Below are positions 33,629 through 44,681 of a DNA stretch of 64,000 nucleotides, piece after piece; position 1 is the stretch's first letter; each line of letters starts with the position of its first letter. The notes beneath the pieces are model-generated. The model had not been told where the DNA came from, did not search any database, and saw only the letters and a program-made list of their open reading frames with translations. Origin of the DNA: Rhynchopus euleeides (taxonomy: Eukaryota; Euglenozoa; Diplonemea; Diplonemida; Diplonemidae); NCBI GenBank assembly GCA_963210315.1, contig OY723294.1, positions 434,001 through 498,000 on the forward strand, written 5' to 3'. Position numbers and translations under genes: made by a program.

Positions 33629-34225
33629 TGACCCCATCGCGATCCGCGCAGATTCCAAACGTTCAAAAGAACGGGTTTTTGGAAAATCCGAGGGGGGGTC
33701 CCGCTGGGTGGGTAGGTGGGGTGTAGTGGACTGGCTGCCTCCCAGCCACCTTCTCCCACGACCAGTCCCTGAACCAGACCCGTGTTTCATGGGTGATACT
33801 TGACACTACGATCCGCAAAAGTTTCAAACGTTCAAAAGAACGGGGTTTTGGAACACCTGAGGAGGGGGTCCCGCTGGGTGGGTGGCTGGGTGGGGTGGCA
33901 TGGTGTGTTACTCCCAGTCACCTTCACCCATGACCAGCCCCTGAACCAGAGCCACATTTCATGGACAAAGCTTGTCACCTAGACCTACAAAGTGACCCCA
34001 CTACGATGCGCACAGATTCCAAATATTCAAAAGAACGGGGTTTCGGAACACCCGAGGAGGGGGTCCCGCTGGGTGGGTGGGCTGGCTGACTCTCGGCCTC
34101 CCATCACAGTCTCCTATGACCAGCCCCTGAACTAGACCCACATTTCATGGGTGAAGCTTGGCACCTAGACCCACAGTGTGACCCCACTACGATCCGCACA
34201 GAGCCCAAAGAGTGCAATGGAAGGG
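33629..34225 (+). repeat. Tandem repeat, ~180-bp unit, three and a quarter copies
   Basis: Units begin TGACCCCACTACGATCCGCA and continue CAAAAGAACGGGGTTTTGGA and GGGGGTCCCGCTGGGTGGGT. Starts lie near 33629, 33804, 33992 and 34178. Copies differ by substitutions and short indels. The first part of a unit also appears at 7934-7966 inside the hAT-type insertion. Confidence 0.8.
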
Positions 34226-34547
34226 GTCAATCGCGATTCCGCGAGTCGAAGATTCCGCACTTTTGGGTCACTTTCAGGTGATGTCAGGTCCCTGGAGTGA
34301 CTGCAGATAGCCCATTTTCAGGGTGGGAGCCCTACTCGTACGTCACCCAGATTCAGCCCAAACCCGTGCACCCAGGGTGCACGGTCGCCGGGAGCGCGCG
34401 GGCACCCGGAAACAGGTCGCATTTGCGCGCGCTGCCTGCACCCTGCACGCCAGCCCCCCCCTACCCCCCCCCCCCCCCGACGTTCACGACCCCCCAGAAA
34501 ATTACCCCAGCCCCTGTTCCCCCCCCCCTCCCCAGTGTAGGCAGGCC

Positions 34548-34612
34548 CTGTATTAAACTGTATTAAACACGTTTGTATTAAACTGTATTAAACTGTATTA
34601 AACTGTATTAAA
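34548..34612 (+). repeat. Left TGTATTAAAC array of the hAT element
   Basis: Six TGTATTAAAC units directly inside the left terminus. hAT transposases commonly bind short subterminal repeats, and these are the natural candidates. The right end carries a similar array at 39535-39606. Confidence 0.8.
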
Positions 34613-34773
34613 CTCGGCGCTTTTTGAGTTTAGTACAAGGTACGTTTGTCACTGCAGGTACGGCACCACACAGACCCCCACACAGGAGGATTATCCATCC
34701 ATAAAAAAATAAAAAAAATGTCGGGGGGACGTCAGGCGTGTATCTATTTCACGGAATGAAAATAGGAATTTGG

Positions 34774-34882
34774 GGGGGCCCTCGCTACCAAGTGTGACTG
34801 AGTGAGAAAAAGTGAGAAGTCAGCCATGTTTGGCTGAAAACTGACGACTCGTGACTCACAGTGACTCGTAGCGAGGGCCCCC
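34774..34882. mobile_element. Small hairpin MITE (GGGGGCCCTCGCTAC)
   Basis: TIRs GGGGGCCCTCGCTAC and GTAGCGAGGGCCCCC enclose about 80 bases that continue the hairpin imperfectly (GTGACTGAGTG ... CACAGTGACT). TGG occurs on both sides, which may be a 3-bp duplication. It is inserted in the 5' region of the hAT element. Confidence 0.6.
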
Positions 34883-35214
34883 TGGGGAAAAAATATTTTT
34901 TTGCACTATTGGTGCCCCTGATTTACCCCTTTTTCACTACGCACAAACTACGCAATCTGGGGGGGGGGGGTCTCGCTTTTTGGTCCCCCCCCAGTTTTTT
35001 TTGGTCCCCCTTTCTGTGTGGCTACTGAGACAGGACTGGAGGCACTGCGCTGACCGAGCAAAACAATTATTGCCAGAACTCACTATACACCGTACGAAAG
35101 AACGCACGACATGTGGGGCGGGACTCCAGAAACACCTGGGCAAGGTTGCCCCATGCCCAGAAACACCTGAGAAGGAAGTGAGTTCCAGGAGCCGCGTAGA
35201 ACACCCTCGAGATT

Positions 35215-35532
35215 GTGAATGATGATACGATCACAGCCTTCAGGGCGATGCGAGGTGCCACCCTGAAGGTGGCCCTTGACATCAAGGAGAGCGTCGGCCG
35301 AGGGGTCGACGAAAAGCTGAAGAAGGCGCTACTGGCACTGGATCCCGCGGGGTATACGGAGGTCACCGCCACACAGGCAACCTCCGCTGACAACGTCCAG
35401 GAGACGTTATCCGAGGGGATCACAACGGCACTAGAGATCTGTGTCACGGGATCCAGGCGCCCACTCTCCCTCGACGGTCTGGGGATTGTTGTTGGGTATG
35501 GTGTCGTTTCCTGCAGCTGCAAAAAAGCGTAG
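35215..35532 (+). CDS. Family W element protein a, copy 1
   Basis: A 105-residue frame starting MNDDTITAFRAMRGATLKV and ending SCSCKKA. The copy in the reverse element (60469-60786) differs at one residue (M12 versus L). The middle (DIKESVGRGVDEKLKKALLA) looks like an amphipathic helix. No catalytic motif is seen, so it is not an evident transposase. It could be a host fragment carried by the element. The true start and any splicing to the downstream frame are unknown. Confidence 0.4.
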   Translation: MNDDTITAFRAMRGATLKVALDIKESVGRGVDEKLKKALLALDPAGYTEVTATQATSADNVQETLSEGITTALEICVTGSRRPLSLDGLGIVVGYGVVSCSCKKA

Positions 35533-35552
35533 CAACTGTGCTTCCTTCTTCC

Positions 35553-35810
35553 TTAATGATGCGTTGACGCTTCCACCCGGAGGAGCTGAAGCAGGCACCG
35601 CTTAATGATGCGTTGATGCTTCCACCCGACGAGCTGAAGCAGGCACCGCGCCAAAGGGCACCCCCAAAGAGACCTGCAAAGACTGCGTCGAAACCCGCAC
35701 CGAAGGCTGCCAGCGCTGCAGCACCTGAAGAACCTGCAGCACCTGAAGCGCCTGCACCCTCACTGACCCCGGAACAGCAAGAACTCCTTGAGTTTGGGGT
35801 CCCGGCATAG
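35553..35810 (+). CDS. Family W element protein b (Ala/Pro/Lys-rich tail), copy 1
   Basis: From the ATG at 35613 the product reads MLPPDELKQAPRQRAPPKRP, then K/A/P repeats, APEAPAPSLTP and LLEFGVPA. The region just upstream repeats the 49-base block containing TTAATGATGCGTTGA(C/T)GCTTCC (35554-35602 and 35603-35650). The first block has one extra base, which shifts the frame. A 9-bp difference in the PAP tract separates it from the other copy. It resembles a histone-H1-like tail by composition only. Frames a and b may be exons of one gene, but I could not place an intron that joins them. Confidence 0.3.
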
Positions 35811-35965
35811 AGACAGAGAATGGCTGAGTAAATCAAAAAATGAGACCCCCCCCCCCCTTTTCACTACGCACAAACTACGCAATATGGGGTCGTCAGGGGC
35901 ACCAACTATTTTTTTGCACTTTTTTCCTTTGGATTTTATTGTGACCCTACTTGGTATTGGCAGAA

Positions 35966-36190
35966 AATTTTTATGTTCCCGGTCTTGGATGTGCTCAAAC
36001 ATTCAAAAGAACACATTTTCCGTGGCCAAAAAATTTTTTGCACCCGGAGGTGGGATGGGGGTGGTGGTCACTACTTTTTTGCACCATTTTCCTTTGGGTT
36101 TTCAGCAGAATTCTTCTATGTTCCCGGTCTTGGATGTGCTCAAACAGTCAAAAGAACACATTTTCCGGGTGCAAAAAAATGTTGCACCTG
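35966..36190 (+). repeat. Tandem duplication, ~145-bp unit
   Basis: TATGTTCCCGGTCTTGGATG followed by CAAAAGAACACATTTTCCG occurs at about 35972 and again at 36117, each time followed by TTTTTTGCACC-type sequence. It lies in the untranslated 5' part of the hAT element. The CAAAAGAAC core recalls the tandem repeat at 33629-34225. Confidence 0.7.
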
Positions 36191-36250
36191 GGGGGTGGAG
36201 AGGGGGGTCGGAGGGCGGTGGTGTGAGAGGCTTGCTCTCGAGCTCAAACC

Positions 36251-36313
36251 AACAGATGTTCACTACCGTGGCCTCCGGCGGCTGGGGGGCTCCGCCCCCC
36301 AGACCCCCCTGTG
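36251..36313. repeat. 60-bp hairpin repeat, copy c
   Basis: ACAGATGTTCACTACCGTGG unit with the GGGGGGCTCCGCCCCCC stem, inside the hAT element and 160 bases from copy d. Confidence 0.8.
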
Positions 36314-36408
36314 GCGTGTCTTTGCGCGACAATTTATCGTCCCCCCATGCGACATGTGCTATCTGTCAGTTGTGTTGTACTTGAGCGTATGCGACTATGG
36401 AGCCAGGC

Positions 36409-36476
36409 CAACAGACGTTCGCTACCGTGGCCTCCGGCGGCTGGGGGGCTCCGCCCCCCACACCCCCCTGTGGCAT
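36409..36476. repeat. 60-bp hairpin repeat, copy d
   Basis: Same unit with ACAGACGTTCGCTACCGTGG at the start and CACACCCCCCTGTGGC at the end. The close pair c/d suggests local duplication: both are preceded by CCAACAGA(T/C)GTTC and followed by TGTGGC. Confidence 0.8.
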
Positions 36477-37132
36477 GTGCCTGGTCTTGGAGCCAAGTCC
36501 TTGCGCGTACGGGGCTGCGGCATGTCGGTTCCAGCACCCTCGCGGAAGGCTGGGCCCGAGCACTGATCTCTAAGAGACGAACCACCTTGCGAATGCGATC
36601 GGGTTTGCGGGCTTGCGGCCATGACATCTCGAAAGGGTCGTCATGTTTCGGGTTCGACTTGGTGGGCATCCGTGGCATGCAAGAGATGGCACACCAGGAG
36701 CCACGCAGCACCAGGTCGACCTGGATCTGATCGAGCTCAGGGGGAAGGAAGCACAGTCACCAAAGTGATATCACCGCCGGCCTCAACCACCAAACTGCAA
36801 CCGCAGAAGTTCCGCTATTCTCACAAGGGAAGGCGCCCTGGGATGTAGCAGTGATTTGTGTGCAGCGCCATCAAGTGACACTGACCGCCTTGAACAGAGA
36901 GGTAGTGTACAGATGGCGATCAGTGAGAGGGCGTGCTGTGTCCTCCCACTTCCCCATCTACCTCCATTCGTTCACCGTTGTTGATAGCGATTTTTTCGCC
37001 ATTTTTTCGAATCGTATGCATCGGTCAGGCCGAGTGAATCAAAATAGCGCAAAAATCACACCAAAATCTGTGTCTGAGGCACAGAAATCGTGCAAAAAAG
37101 CACCCAAAAAAAGTGCAAAAAACCCAAAATAG

Positions 37133-39141
37133 GATTTCGAAAATTGGCCAAAATACCCCCAAAATAGAGCCACACCTGGGGGACGTCCTGCCTGCTGGAG
37201 CCACGGTGAGTTCACCGATGCGACGAAGTGCAAGCACTGTGGCTTGCGCGCCTCGGGGAAGTCCGCATCGCGGCTCAAGAGCCACCTGCGGGGCTGCGAG
37301 AAGGCCCCCGAGGCCGTGAAGCAGAAAGCCACGGACGCCCCCACCACCACCCCGAAGAGGAAGGCCCCGGGGACTGACGGCCCAGCACCGGCGAAGCGGA
37401 TGGCGCTCGGTGTTCCCCTGCCCTCAGCCAGCGAGAGGGCAATGATCGACATCGCCTGGTGTCGGTTCATCTTCAGCACGGCATCCGCCTTCCGTGTTGT
37501 AGAGAACCCCTACTTCCAGGCGGCGATCGAGGCAACACGACCAGGCCTCAAGTTGTCCCTCAACAGGCGCAACGTGGGCGGGTCCTTCCTCGACAAGGTG
37601 TACGAAGAGGTGACGCGCCCCATCCGCCCCATGCTCCAGAAGAGCAAAAGGATCACGCTGCTGCTGGACGGCTGGACAACGGAGAGGCAGGAGAAGGTGG
37701 TGACGGTGTGTGTAAAATCCAAGCAGACGTACTACATCCTCTACACCGCCGTACTCGACGAGAAGACGCACGATGCGGGAGAGCTGCTGGGGCACATGAA
37801 GACTGTGTGCACCGACTTTGCGATCGAGAAGAAGGTTTCCTGCATCGTCGCAGATGGCGACTCGACGGTGCAGAGTGCCTCCAAGCAGATGTGCAAGTAC
37901 CTGGAGGAGGAAGTTGAGGGGAACCCCTACCACCCCAAAAGGGTCATCTGTGGGGCGCACCTGATGTCAAGGTGCACGAACGACCTCCTTGGGACAAGGA
38001 GGGAGAACCACAAGGACACGGGGAACGAATTCCACCCCGTGTTCAAGTTGTGCACGGCCACGGTGGCCTCGATCCGCAACGTCGAGGCGATTGGGAAGCG
38101 CTACGCCGAGTTGCAGGTGGCAGCGGGGTGCACCAGCAAGAAGCCCCCGACACCCTGCGTCACCCGCTGGACGACGATCGGTGCTGCCTTCGCCGAATTC
38201 ATCAAGCACAAGAGCGCCCTCTTGGTGATCTTCGACGAATACAAGACGAGTCTCCCCCACCTCGGTGAACTCCTCGAAAAGTGGGACTTGTTCGTGCTCG
38301 TCGCGTCGCTTGTCGATACTGCAACTGCGTGCGTCAACGTCCTCCAGGCAGATGATGGTGTGGCTGCGTACATCATCCCGTGCCTGTCTACGCTTGTCAA
38401 AAAGGGTGAGGACGTGATGAAGGACATGAAAGCAGCGGAGAAGACGAAGATGAAAGAGGTGGTCAAGAAGTGGAAAGCACGGTATGGAACAATGATCACC
38501 GCCCAAACCCACACATATTCCACATCCACAGGCTGCAAAAAGCGGAAGACTTCGACTACATGGTAGCAGCGACATATTTGACGCCGATCTTCCATGTGGA
38601 GGGGGACATGCGCAAGGGGGTGACTCAGGCCTACAAGGTCTCGGCGACGCTGCAGAAGAAGACCTCCAAGTACCTGAAGGACCTTCATGGGGCTGAGGCG
38701 GGGTCCGTCGTGCTGTCTTTCGCAGCAAAGACCGGTGTCTTCGATGACGAGGACCTTTGGGCTGGTGTTGGGACAGAGAGTTCGTCGGACTTCTGGGACA
38801 AGGCCGCGTTCTTGGCATCGGAAATTGCCACAGCCCAGGCAGTTTCCCGCTCGGCCGCCACCCTCACGGGCTACCCCTCCTCGACCGCGATGGTCGAGAG
38901 GACCTTCAGCCACATGAAGTGGCAAAGTGAAGGGCGCCGCAATCGGCTTGTGGCTGAAAAAATCCACAAGCTGACTTGCGTGCACAGGGCCCTCATGGTC
39001 GAGGGAGACGCAAGCGCCGCTTGGTGGTCGCCAGAAGAGGTGGAGGCCGATGAAAAAAAGAAACAGCAAGAGAAGAAGAAGGATGCAGAGAAGGAGGGCG
39101 GAGAAGCAACGGGATCCGTCCCGACTACCATTGTCCTGTAG
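37133..39141 (+). CDS. hAT transposase with BED zinc finger
   Basis: A GT at 38482-38483 and an AG at 38530-38531 define a 50-nt intron that joins two frames in phase (KWKAR to LQKAEDFDYM), giving about 650 residues. In order: BED finger with W...F...KCKHCG...RLKSHLRGC (37196-37305); LLLDGWTTERQ with the first catalytic Asp; CIVADGDSTVQSAS; VICGAHLMSRCTNDLL; CVTRWTTIGAAF; and the C-terminal hAT dimerisation block VERTFSHMKWQSEGRRNRL then KIHKLTC. The tail is E/K-rich. The frame opens at 37133 without an ATG before the BED finger, so a 5' exon or a non-AUG start is missing from this model; the first in-frame ATG inside is near 37399. No stop or frameshift breaks the body, so the element may recently have been active. 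Confidence 0.85.
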
Positions 39142-39534
39142 ATGATCGGCGCCGCATGCCGTGCGCCCCCTTTTTTTTCTCCCCGCACCGCTGGAGGAAG
39201 AGGAGAACTATTTCCTCCTCAACTAGCAACCCCCTGTTTCCCCTCCCCCTCCCCAGGGCTGCCCCTGTGAATGCTCTATCTACCTAGCCCAGCCCTCTTT
39301 GCCGCCAGCACAGTGCCCCTCAGCAGCTCAACCCCGGCCAGTGCGCGGGTTGTTTGCCCTAGAACGTTGTTTTTTTGTGTGTGTTCAGAGCCCGGAGAAG
39401 CAAAAATAGAACCTGCTGCGCTAGCCCCACCAAGCAGCCACAGTACGACAGGACGCGCGCAGGCACCGGGCCCCCTCTCCAAAGAAGCGACACCCCCTCT
39501 GCCCCCTTGACCTGCATACAAGGGTACTATAGTG

Positions 39535-39606
39535 TACTAAACCTGTATTAAACTGTCTTAAACTGTATTAAACCTGTATTAAACTGTATTAAACTGTATT
39601 AAACAG
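39535..39606 (+). repeat. Right TGTATTAAAC array of the hAT element
   Basis: Six or seven units of TGTATTAAAC(C/T) with variants, near the right terminus and in the same orientation as the left array. Confidence 0.8.
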
Positions 39607-39651
39607 GATGCAGATTTTGGGGACCTGTATTATACCTACACTGCCCCTCCC

Positions 39652-41317
39652 CCCTTACTCGGATATCACGACTCGCACAGACCCCCCTACGCACTCAGAG
39701 TAGAGCGGTACGGAGTTCGGGGGGTTGAATGTCACATTCTACGTGAGAAAATCACGATCCCACTCTCGTGCGGCACACCTGCCTCTCGTGCATGCTTTCG
39801 GTGTGGATGTGTGGTTGCCGCAACACACACAGAGCCAGATTTTCGTTCGCAACGCCTTCGCTGCTGATGTGCCCAGCAAGGAGAGAGAGACAGAGATGGA
39901 GAGGAGCGCCGAGAAGATCATCGTCCGCTCGCATCTGAAAGAGCCACGAAATCGAAGAAAAAGGGGGGGAGGCGACAGGGGGCGGTGGGGTAGGTGATTC
40001 GCGTCTGATTCACTGCGATCGCACTGTTTTCATCGTTTGGTTCGTTTCAGCTTGAGGGCCGGGGGCGGGGGGGGTGGGGGCGAGGGGAGCTTTACATTCC
40101 ATAGGGTGTCTGATTCCTGCGGCAGGTCTTTCGTGGGGAGGGTTTCTGTTGATGATGCCAGGACCCACTAATCCAAACATTGCTGGCAACCTCTGCGATG
40201 CCCCGTGGCTATTGGTTTTGGCCTGGCTTTAATTCCTTTTGCCCTTCCTTTTGGTTTCTAATCAACACTAAAACAAAATCGCTGTGGGGGCAATGCATGT
40301 TGCAACCCGCCAGGGCTGTGATTGTGTGGGGGTCGGGATATTCAGTTGGCGAGGGGTGCCTGGGTGGGCACGGGGAGATCGAGAAAAGAACGACAAACAA
40401 GACAATCTTGCCGTCGAAGGGGTGTCGGGTATCGCAAAAAGCCCCCATATTGGGCGGGCTCGCTTCAACAACTCGCCAAGACGGTCTGAAGTAGAAGGAG
40501 GGGTCGGCCAACGACAATCCTTGCACCCCTACCCTGCCCCATCATTTCACACACAACTCTTGCCGCCAGACAGAGGCAGCGCTTCAGCAGTAATCAAACA
40601 GCTGAGTCAACCGAAGCCGTGCGGAAGGCACAATACCAAGATGGGGTGGTCATCTCCAGTGAATTCACTATTCTGGACGCGCTTCCTGTGACACCACCTG
40701 CGCATCAGGGCAGATGGCTGATTCAAGGGGCGATGATTCGCAGCCTATATCGGGGGTGGGTGGGGGCTGCTAAAAGGGGAAAAGGGCACAAAGTGCAGTG
40801 GAAAATGTGATGCCGTGAGAATATGATCAAATCACGGGGGGCTTCAGCAATTCCCAGGAACACGAGGTGTTGCCCCACCCATACCCCATTCTCAGAAAAT
40901 AGGATTTCGTTGGCCGAGCATGAAACATATGCAAATGACTGGGATCGGTGGCATATGTGTTGGGCACAGAATCGGGTCGGCAGTGCACTTGACGGTAAGT
41001 GCCTGGCACTTCCCAACCTCTGCGTTTCAAGCTGCATACAGAATCACTTGCTGTATGAGGCAGAAAGAGGGAGAGAGATCAGCGGTGGTGAGGTACTCTG
41101 GTTCGCAAACCTCGGGTGATTTGAAAATGATACCAGTTGCTGCAGGGCTCTATCGTGTTGCGGATGCGATGGGGGGTTTGGCCATGGGTTGGATGGGGAC
41201 AACGACCCTCCCCCTCCAGGTGTTTTTGAACAGTTTGAAAGATTTCCGTTCTCTTGAGCTGATTTCAATGTATCCCTGTTGCTGCACGGCACATGGGGGG
41301 GGGGGGGCCAGTGGGTG
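39652..41317. other. Intergenic, no supported gene
   Basis: It contains G runs (40063-40083, 41296-41307) and unremarkable open frames of up to 137 codons without domains. Nothing with repeat structure was noticed. Confidence 0.4.
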
Positions 41318-41339
41318 CACGGTGGGATCCTGAAAAATG

Positions 41340-41767
41340 TAGTACTATTTTTGTCCACTATAAGTTGCCACTATATAGTGACTATATACTGGACACATAG
41401 TACTATATGGAAATGGTATACTGCCGAATTTGTCACACTTACTCGCCACATACTGGACACATTCTCAATTATACTGGACACATACTGGGCAAATAGTGGC
41501 ACGGCGACTATAATAGTCGCCATGTCAGTATTATAGTGACTATTATAGTGGACGTGCGACTATTATAGTCGCATGTCCACTATAATAGTCACTATAATAG
41601 TGGCATGCCACTATTATAGTGACTATTATAGTGGATATGCCACTATTATAGTCACTATTATAGTGGACATGCGACTATAATAGTGACTATAATAGTGGGC
41701 ATGCCACTATTATAGTCACTATTTTTGTGGACCTGCGACTATAATAGTCACTATAATAGTCGACATG
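41340..41767. repeat. ACTATAATAGT palindrome array, left
   Basis: Runs of (T)CACTATAATAGTGA and inverted forms, interspersed with CATGCCAC, GACATGCGAC and GTCGACATG. Nearly every unit is self-complementary, so the stretch can extrude as a chain of hairpins. Degenerate ACTGGACACATA units lie at its outer edge. Confidence 0.9.
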
Positions 41768-43480
41768 TATAGGGGGACCCTTTTCGATTTTTTTTTCCGG
41801 ATGGGTCCATTTTGCACATTTGAGCCCATTTTCGAAGGAATTTTTGGTTTTTGAGCCTGTTTTGAGGCCTAAAACGCATTAAAACGGCCCCGCGAATTTG
41901 GCCTGTTCGGCCTTGGTGAAAATTCGCCTAAAAAATAGAGCAAAAAAAAATCTGGCCCCAAAGTCTGGTCCTTGTGATCTGGAACCTTCCATTTTCGAAG
42001 GAAGTCGTAGAAACCCCGAGATCTTTGATCCTGATCACACAGACGGTCCCAAAAATGAAGCACATCATGTTTGGGTCATTTCGTGGATTACAGACGGTAC
42101 AGACGTGTGTCAAAATTGACGGTATCCAGTATGTCAAGAGAATGAATAAAAAGAGCAATGACGACACGGCCATTGCTCAGAACCATAGTTGATTGTCCAG
42201 CTATTTTAAACTCCCCCCGACCCTGCCCGGCCCCCCTGACCCTGCCCTGTTCAAGCTCGTGCCCCCACCCATCGCATTGCTCCCTTGTTGCCTTGCTTTG
42301 CGCTGCTTTTCTTCTTCAGAATTTTCAGATTTTTAAAGTTCAAGACGGAGTGCTTTTTTGCCGAAAGTTTAGGTGACCCGATGATGGGGATGCAGCACCC
42401 CGAGGGTTTTACCTACCGGGCGGTTGGGGGGCGGTGGGGCAGGGCAACTTTGGGTGCAGATTTACGTACACAAAGCGGCGTGAGACTGTGCATGTCAGCG
42501 GCCTTGCGTGGTGGCCCCCCTAGGTGACTATGTTCGGATGTCTGGGAATGGAATGAAAACCCCCATATGGCTGCCTGCGCCCTTGTGGAATTAGAGGTGG
42601 TCGGGAATCGGTCGCAAACAGCCATCTTGCCCCCGCGCAAGCTCTGCCTGGCCGTGGAAGAGGATGACACACGGTCTGAATCTGGACTCTCTCTCGTGGT
42701 GGCACCGAATAACTGTGACTCTAGGTGACTCCACATAAACATACTCCCACTGGTCTGTGGCAAAGGGAGAATGACTATATGCCTTGAGAGAGAGACCTCC
42801 GGCCTGAAAGGACAAGCATGAAAAGCCGGAATAGATCAGATAGAGTACAGACTCAGGTGCACAAACCGATCCTTCGGCAGCTACCTGCTTGGTTTGCTGG
42901 TGTATGGTTGAGCGCTGCTTGTGTACGTAAATTTTGCTTATATGAACACTCCGCCTTCACCAAAGGTGAAGAACTTCCCAAGACACGCGGTGTGGCACCC
43001 CCGTGGTGTCGCGCCCCTTTGGACATCGACCCCAGCGGTAACCTGCAGGTTGTTGTTTCTTCAAAGAAACACGTCGATTCTGTCCCCCACAGCAGGGGTT
43101 TCCCTGCTGACCCATGGATGTTTTCTCATTATTATTATAACAGTTGATACAATACACTAGCTCGGCAAATGCCTGGAGCCCCACCGGGAAGGTGTGTCGA
43201 CACAGCTCGGCACGCGCCTGAAGCGCCACCGTGACGAAATGTTCGTCTCTGCTGAATCACTCCTACACAGGGGGCTTCCGGTTCCTGTCCATGCAGAGGT
43301 TCTCAAGGCAGATAATGCCGAGACTTGTGGTGCGCTCTCGTTTGTTGATCCAGAGACGAAAAATGTGGAACGGCATGCTGACCGTTTCTTCATTTTTCAC
43401 CTTGCGGTGCAAGGGGGTCGCCCTCACGAGGGAAAAATGTGGAACGGCATGCTGCCCGTTGACTCATTTTTGCCTTGGGA
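41768..43480. mobile_element. Repeat family T, copy 2 (inside E1)
   Basis: Starts TATAGGGGGACCCTTTTCG like 10581 and ends with two GGAACGGCATGCTG(A/C)CCGTT blocks followed by CTCATTTTTGCCT. The first 250 bases, the GGTGACCCGATGATGGGGATG block and the ends match copy 1. The middle (42500-43340) does not. No recognised protein. Confidence 0.6.
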
Positions 43481-43544
43481 GACACCCATTTGCCAAGGCG
43501 TTCCGCAAGGGAAACGCACCACTTCGGCATGCAAGTAAAATGGC

Positions 43545-44313
43545 CAGTATATACTGGACATGCCGTCACTAAAATAGTGACTATTATAGTGGACATGCGT
43601 GTATGCGACACTATAATAGTGGACATGTTCAGTATTTTCTGGACATGCCACTAAAATAGTGACTACAATAGTGACATGCGTGTATGCGGTCACTACAATA
43701 GTGGACATGTTCAGTAAATACTGACATGTTGGCCGCACGTCCACTATAATACTGGACATGTTGAGTGCACGTCAGTAAAATAGTCGCAATGCCGGCCATA
43801 TAGTGGACCAAAAACGCGGTTTACTGGACACTTAGTGACAGGTCCTGGCCGTTTACTCGACATGTAGTGACAGCCCATGTTCGCATAGAAGTATGTGTTC
43901 ACTATATACTGAGCACATACTGACTATATAGTCGACATGGCGACTATTATAGTCACTATAATAGTCGCATGTCACTAGAATTGTCACTATAATAGTTGTA
44001 AAAATAGTGGCATGCCACTATTATAGTGACTATAATAGTGGACTTGTCCACTATAATAGTGACTATAATAGTGGCATGCGACTATTATAGTGACTATTAT
44101 AGTGGACAAGTCCACTATTATAGTCACTATAATAGTCGCATGCCACTATAATAGTCACTATAATAGTGACATGTCCACTATAATAGTGACTATAATAGTG
44201 ACATGCGACTATTATAGTGACTATTATAGTGGACATGGCGACTATTATAGTGACTATAATAGTCACCCGTCACTATTATAGTGACTATTATAGTCGCCAT
44301 GTCACTATATATA
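43545..44313. repeat. ACTATAATAGT palindrome array, right
   Basis: A more regular half (43930-44300) consists almost only of ACTATTATAGTGACTATAAT-type units with CATGCCAC, CATGTCCAC or GCGACT spacers. An older, mutated half (43545-43930) has ACTGGACATG and AAAATAGTG variants, so the array seems to grow or be homogenised from one side. Confidence 0.9.
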
Positions 44314-44316
44314 GTA

Positions 44317-44681
44317 CCTGGGACCCCCCGTGTTTAAGTCCCCCCCCCCTGGAGGCGATTTTCGGCCGGGGGGGACTTAAACACGGGGGGGGCGGACCTA
44401 AACACAGGGGGGGCTTAAACACGGGGGTGGCACAGTGGAGACCAAGAAGACCTCTTCCTCTGCTGTCGTAGGGGGGTAATTCCGGTCCGGATGGACTTTT
44501 GGCACCCCACTTTCGACTCTGACAGCACCTGGAGGGCCTAGGGGCCACCTGATGACCCTCCAGACCAGCCCACCCCCGTGTTTAGGTCCCCCTGTGTTTA
44601 AGTCCCCCCCCTGCCAGACCCCCAGGGGGGGACTTAAACACGGGGGTAAGGGGGGGGGACTTATACACGGGGGGTCCCAGG
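44317..44681. mobile_element. TA-target element family Q, copy 2
   Basis: 365 bp with CCTGGGACCCCCCGTGT ends, reversed relative to 6537-6901, with TA at 44315-44316 and 44682-44683. The target reads TATATAG-TA-CTATATT, a palindrome belonging to E1. Confidence 0.85.

Larger units (their letters stand above)
30866..34532. other. Non-coding stretch with small repeats
   Basis: No supported gene. Frames such as 31229-31831 (minus) have no domain. It holds a GAACAATTTGAACGG...CGTAGC(A/G) block at 31797-31832 (related to 22104-22135 and 46197-46250), repeat R2 copy 2, a small hairpin element (32541-32623) and a tandem repeat (33629-34225). C runs mark the boundary with the hAT element. Confidence 0.4.
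34910..35904 (+). mobile_element. 995-bp element family W with 12-bp TIR and 5-bp TSD, copy 1
   Basis: The ends are TGGTGCCCCTGA and TCAGGGGCACCA. ACTAT is duplicated at 34905-34909 and 35905-35909. A 22-base block CACTACGCACAAACTACGCA lies near both ends in the same orientation. A nearly identical copy in reverse orientation is at 60088-61089 with a different 5-bp duplication (GCAGT), so the element has moved at least twice. It carries two short conserved frames. The superfamily is not recognised. Confidence 0.85.
34533..39643 (+). mobile_element. hAT DNA transposon with 8-bp TSD
   Basis: The element begins CAGTGTAGG and ends CCTACACTG. The 8-bp duplication CCCCTCCC flanks it (34525-34532 and 39644-39651). 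Subterminal arrays of TGTATTAAACTG lie at 34548-34612 and 39535-39606, in direct rather than inverted orientation. It carries a spliced transposase with BED finger (37133-39141). A 995-bp element (34910-35904) and a small MITE (34774-34882) are inserted in its 5' part. TIR type, TSD length and protein all agree on hAT. Confidence 0.9.

Noticed and set aside
41340..44313. CRISPR-like array
   Set aside because: Repeats are palindromic and contiguous, without unique spacers of even length, and the context is eukaryotic transposon DNA.
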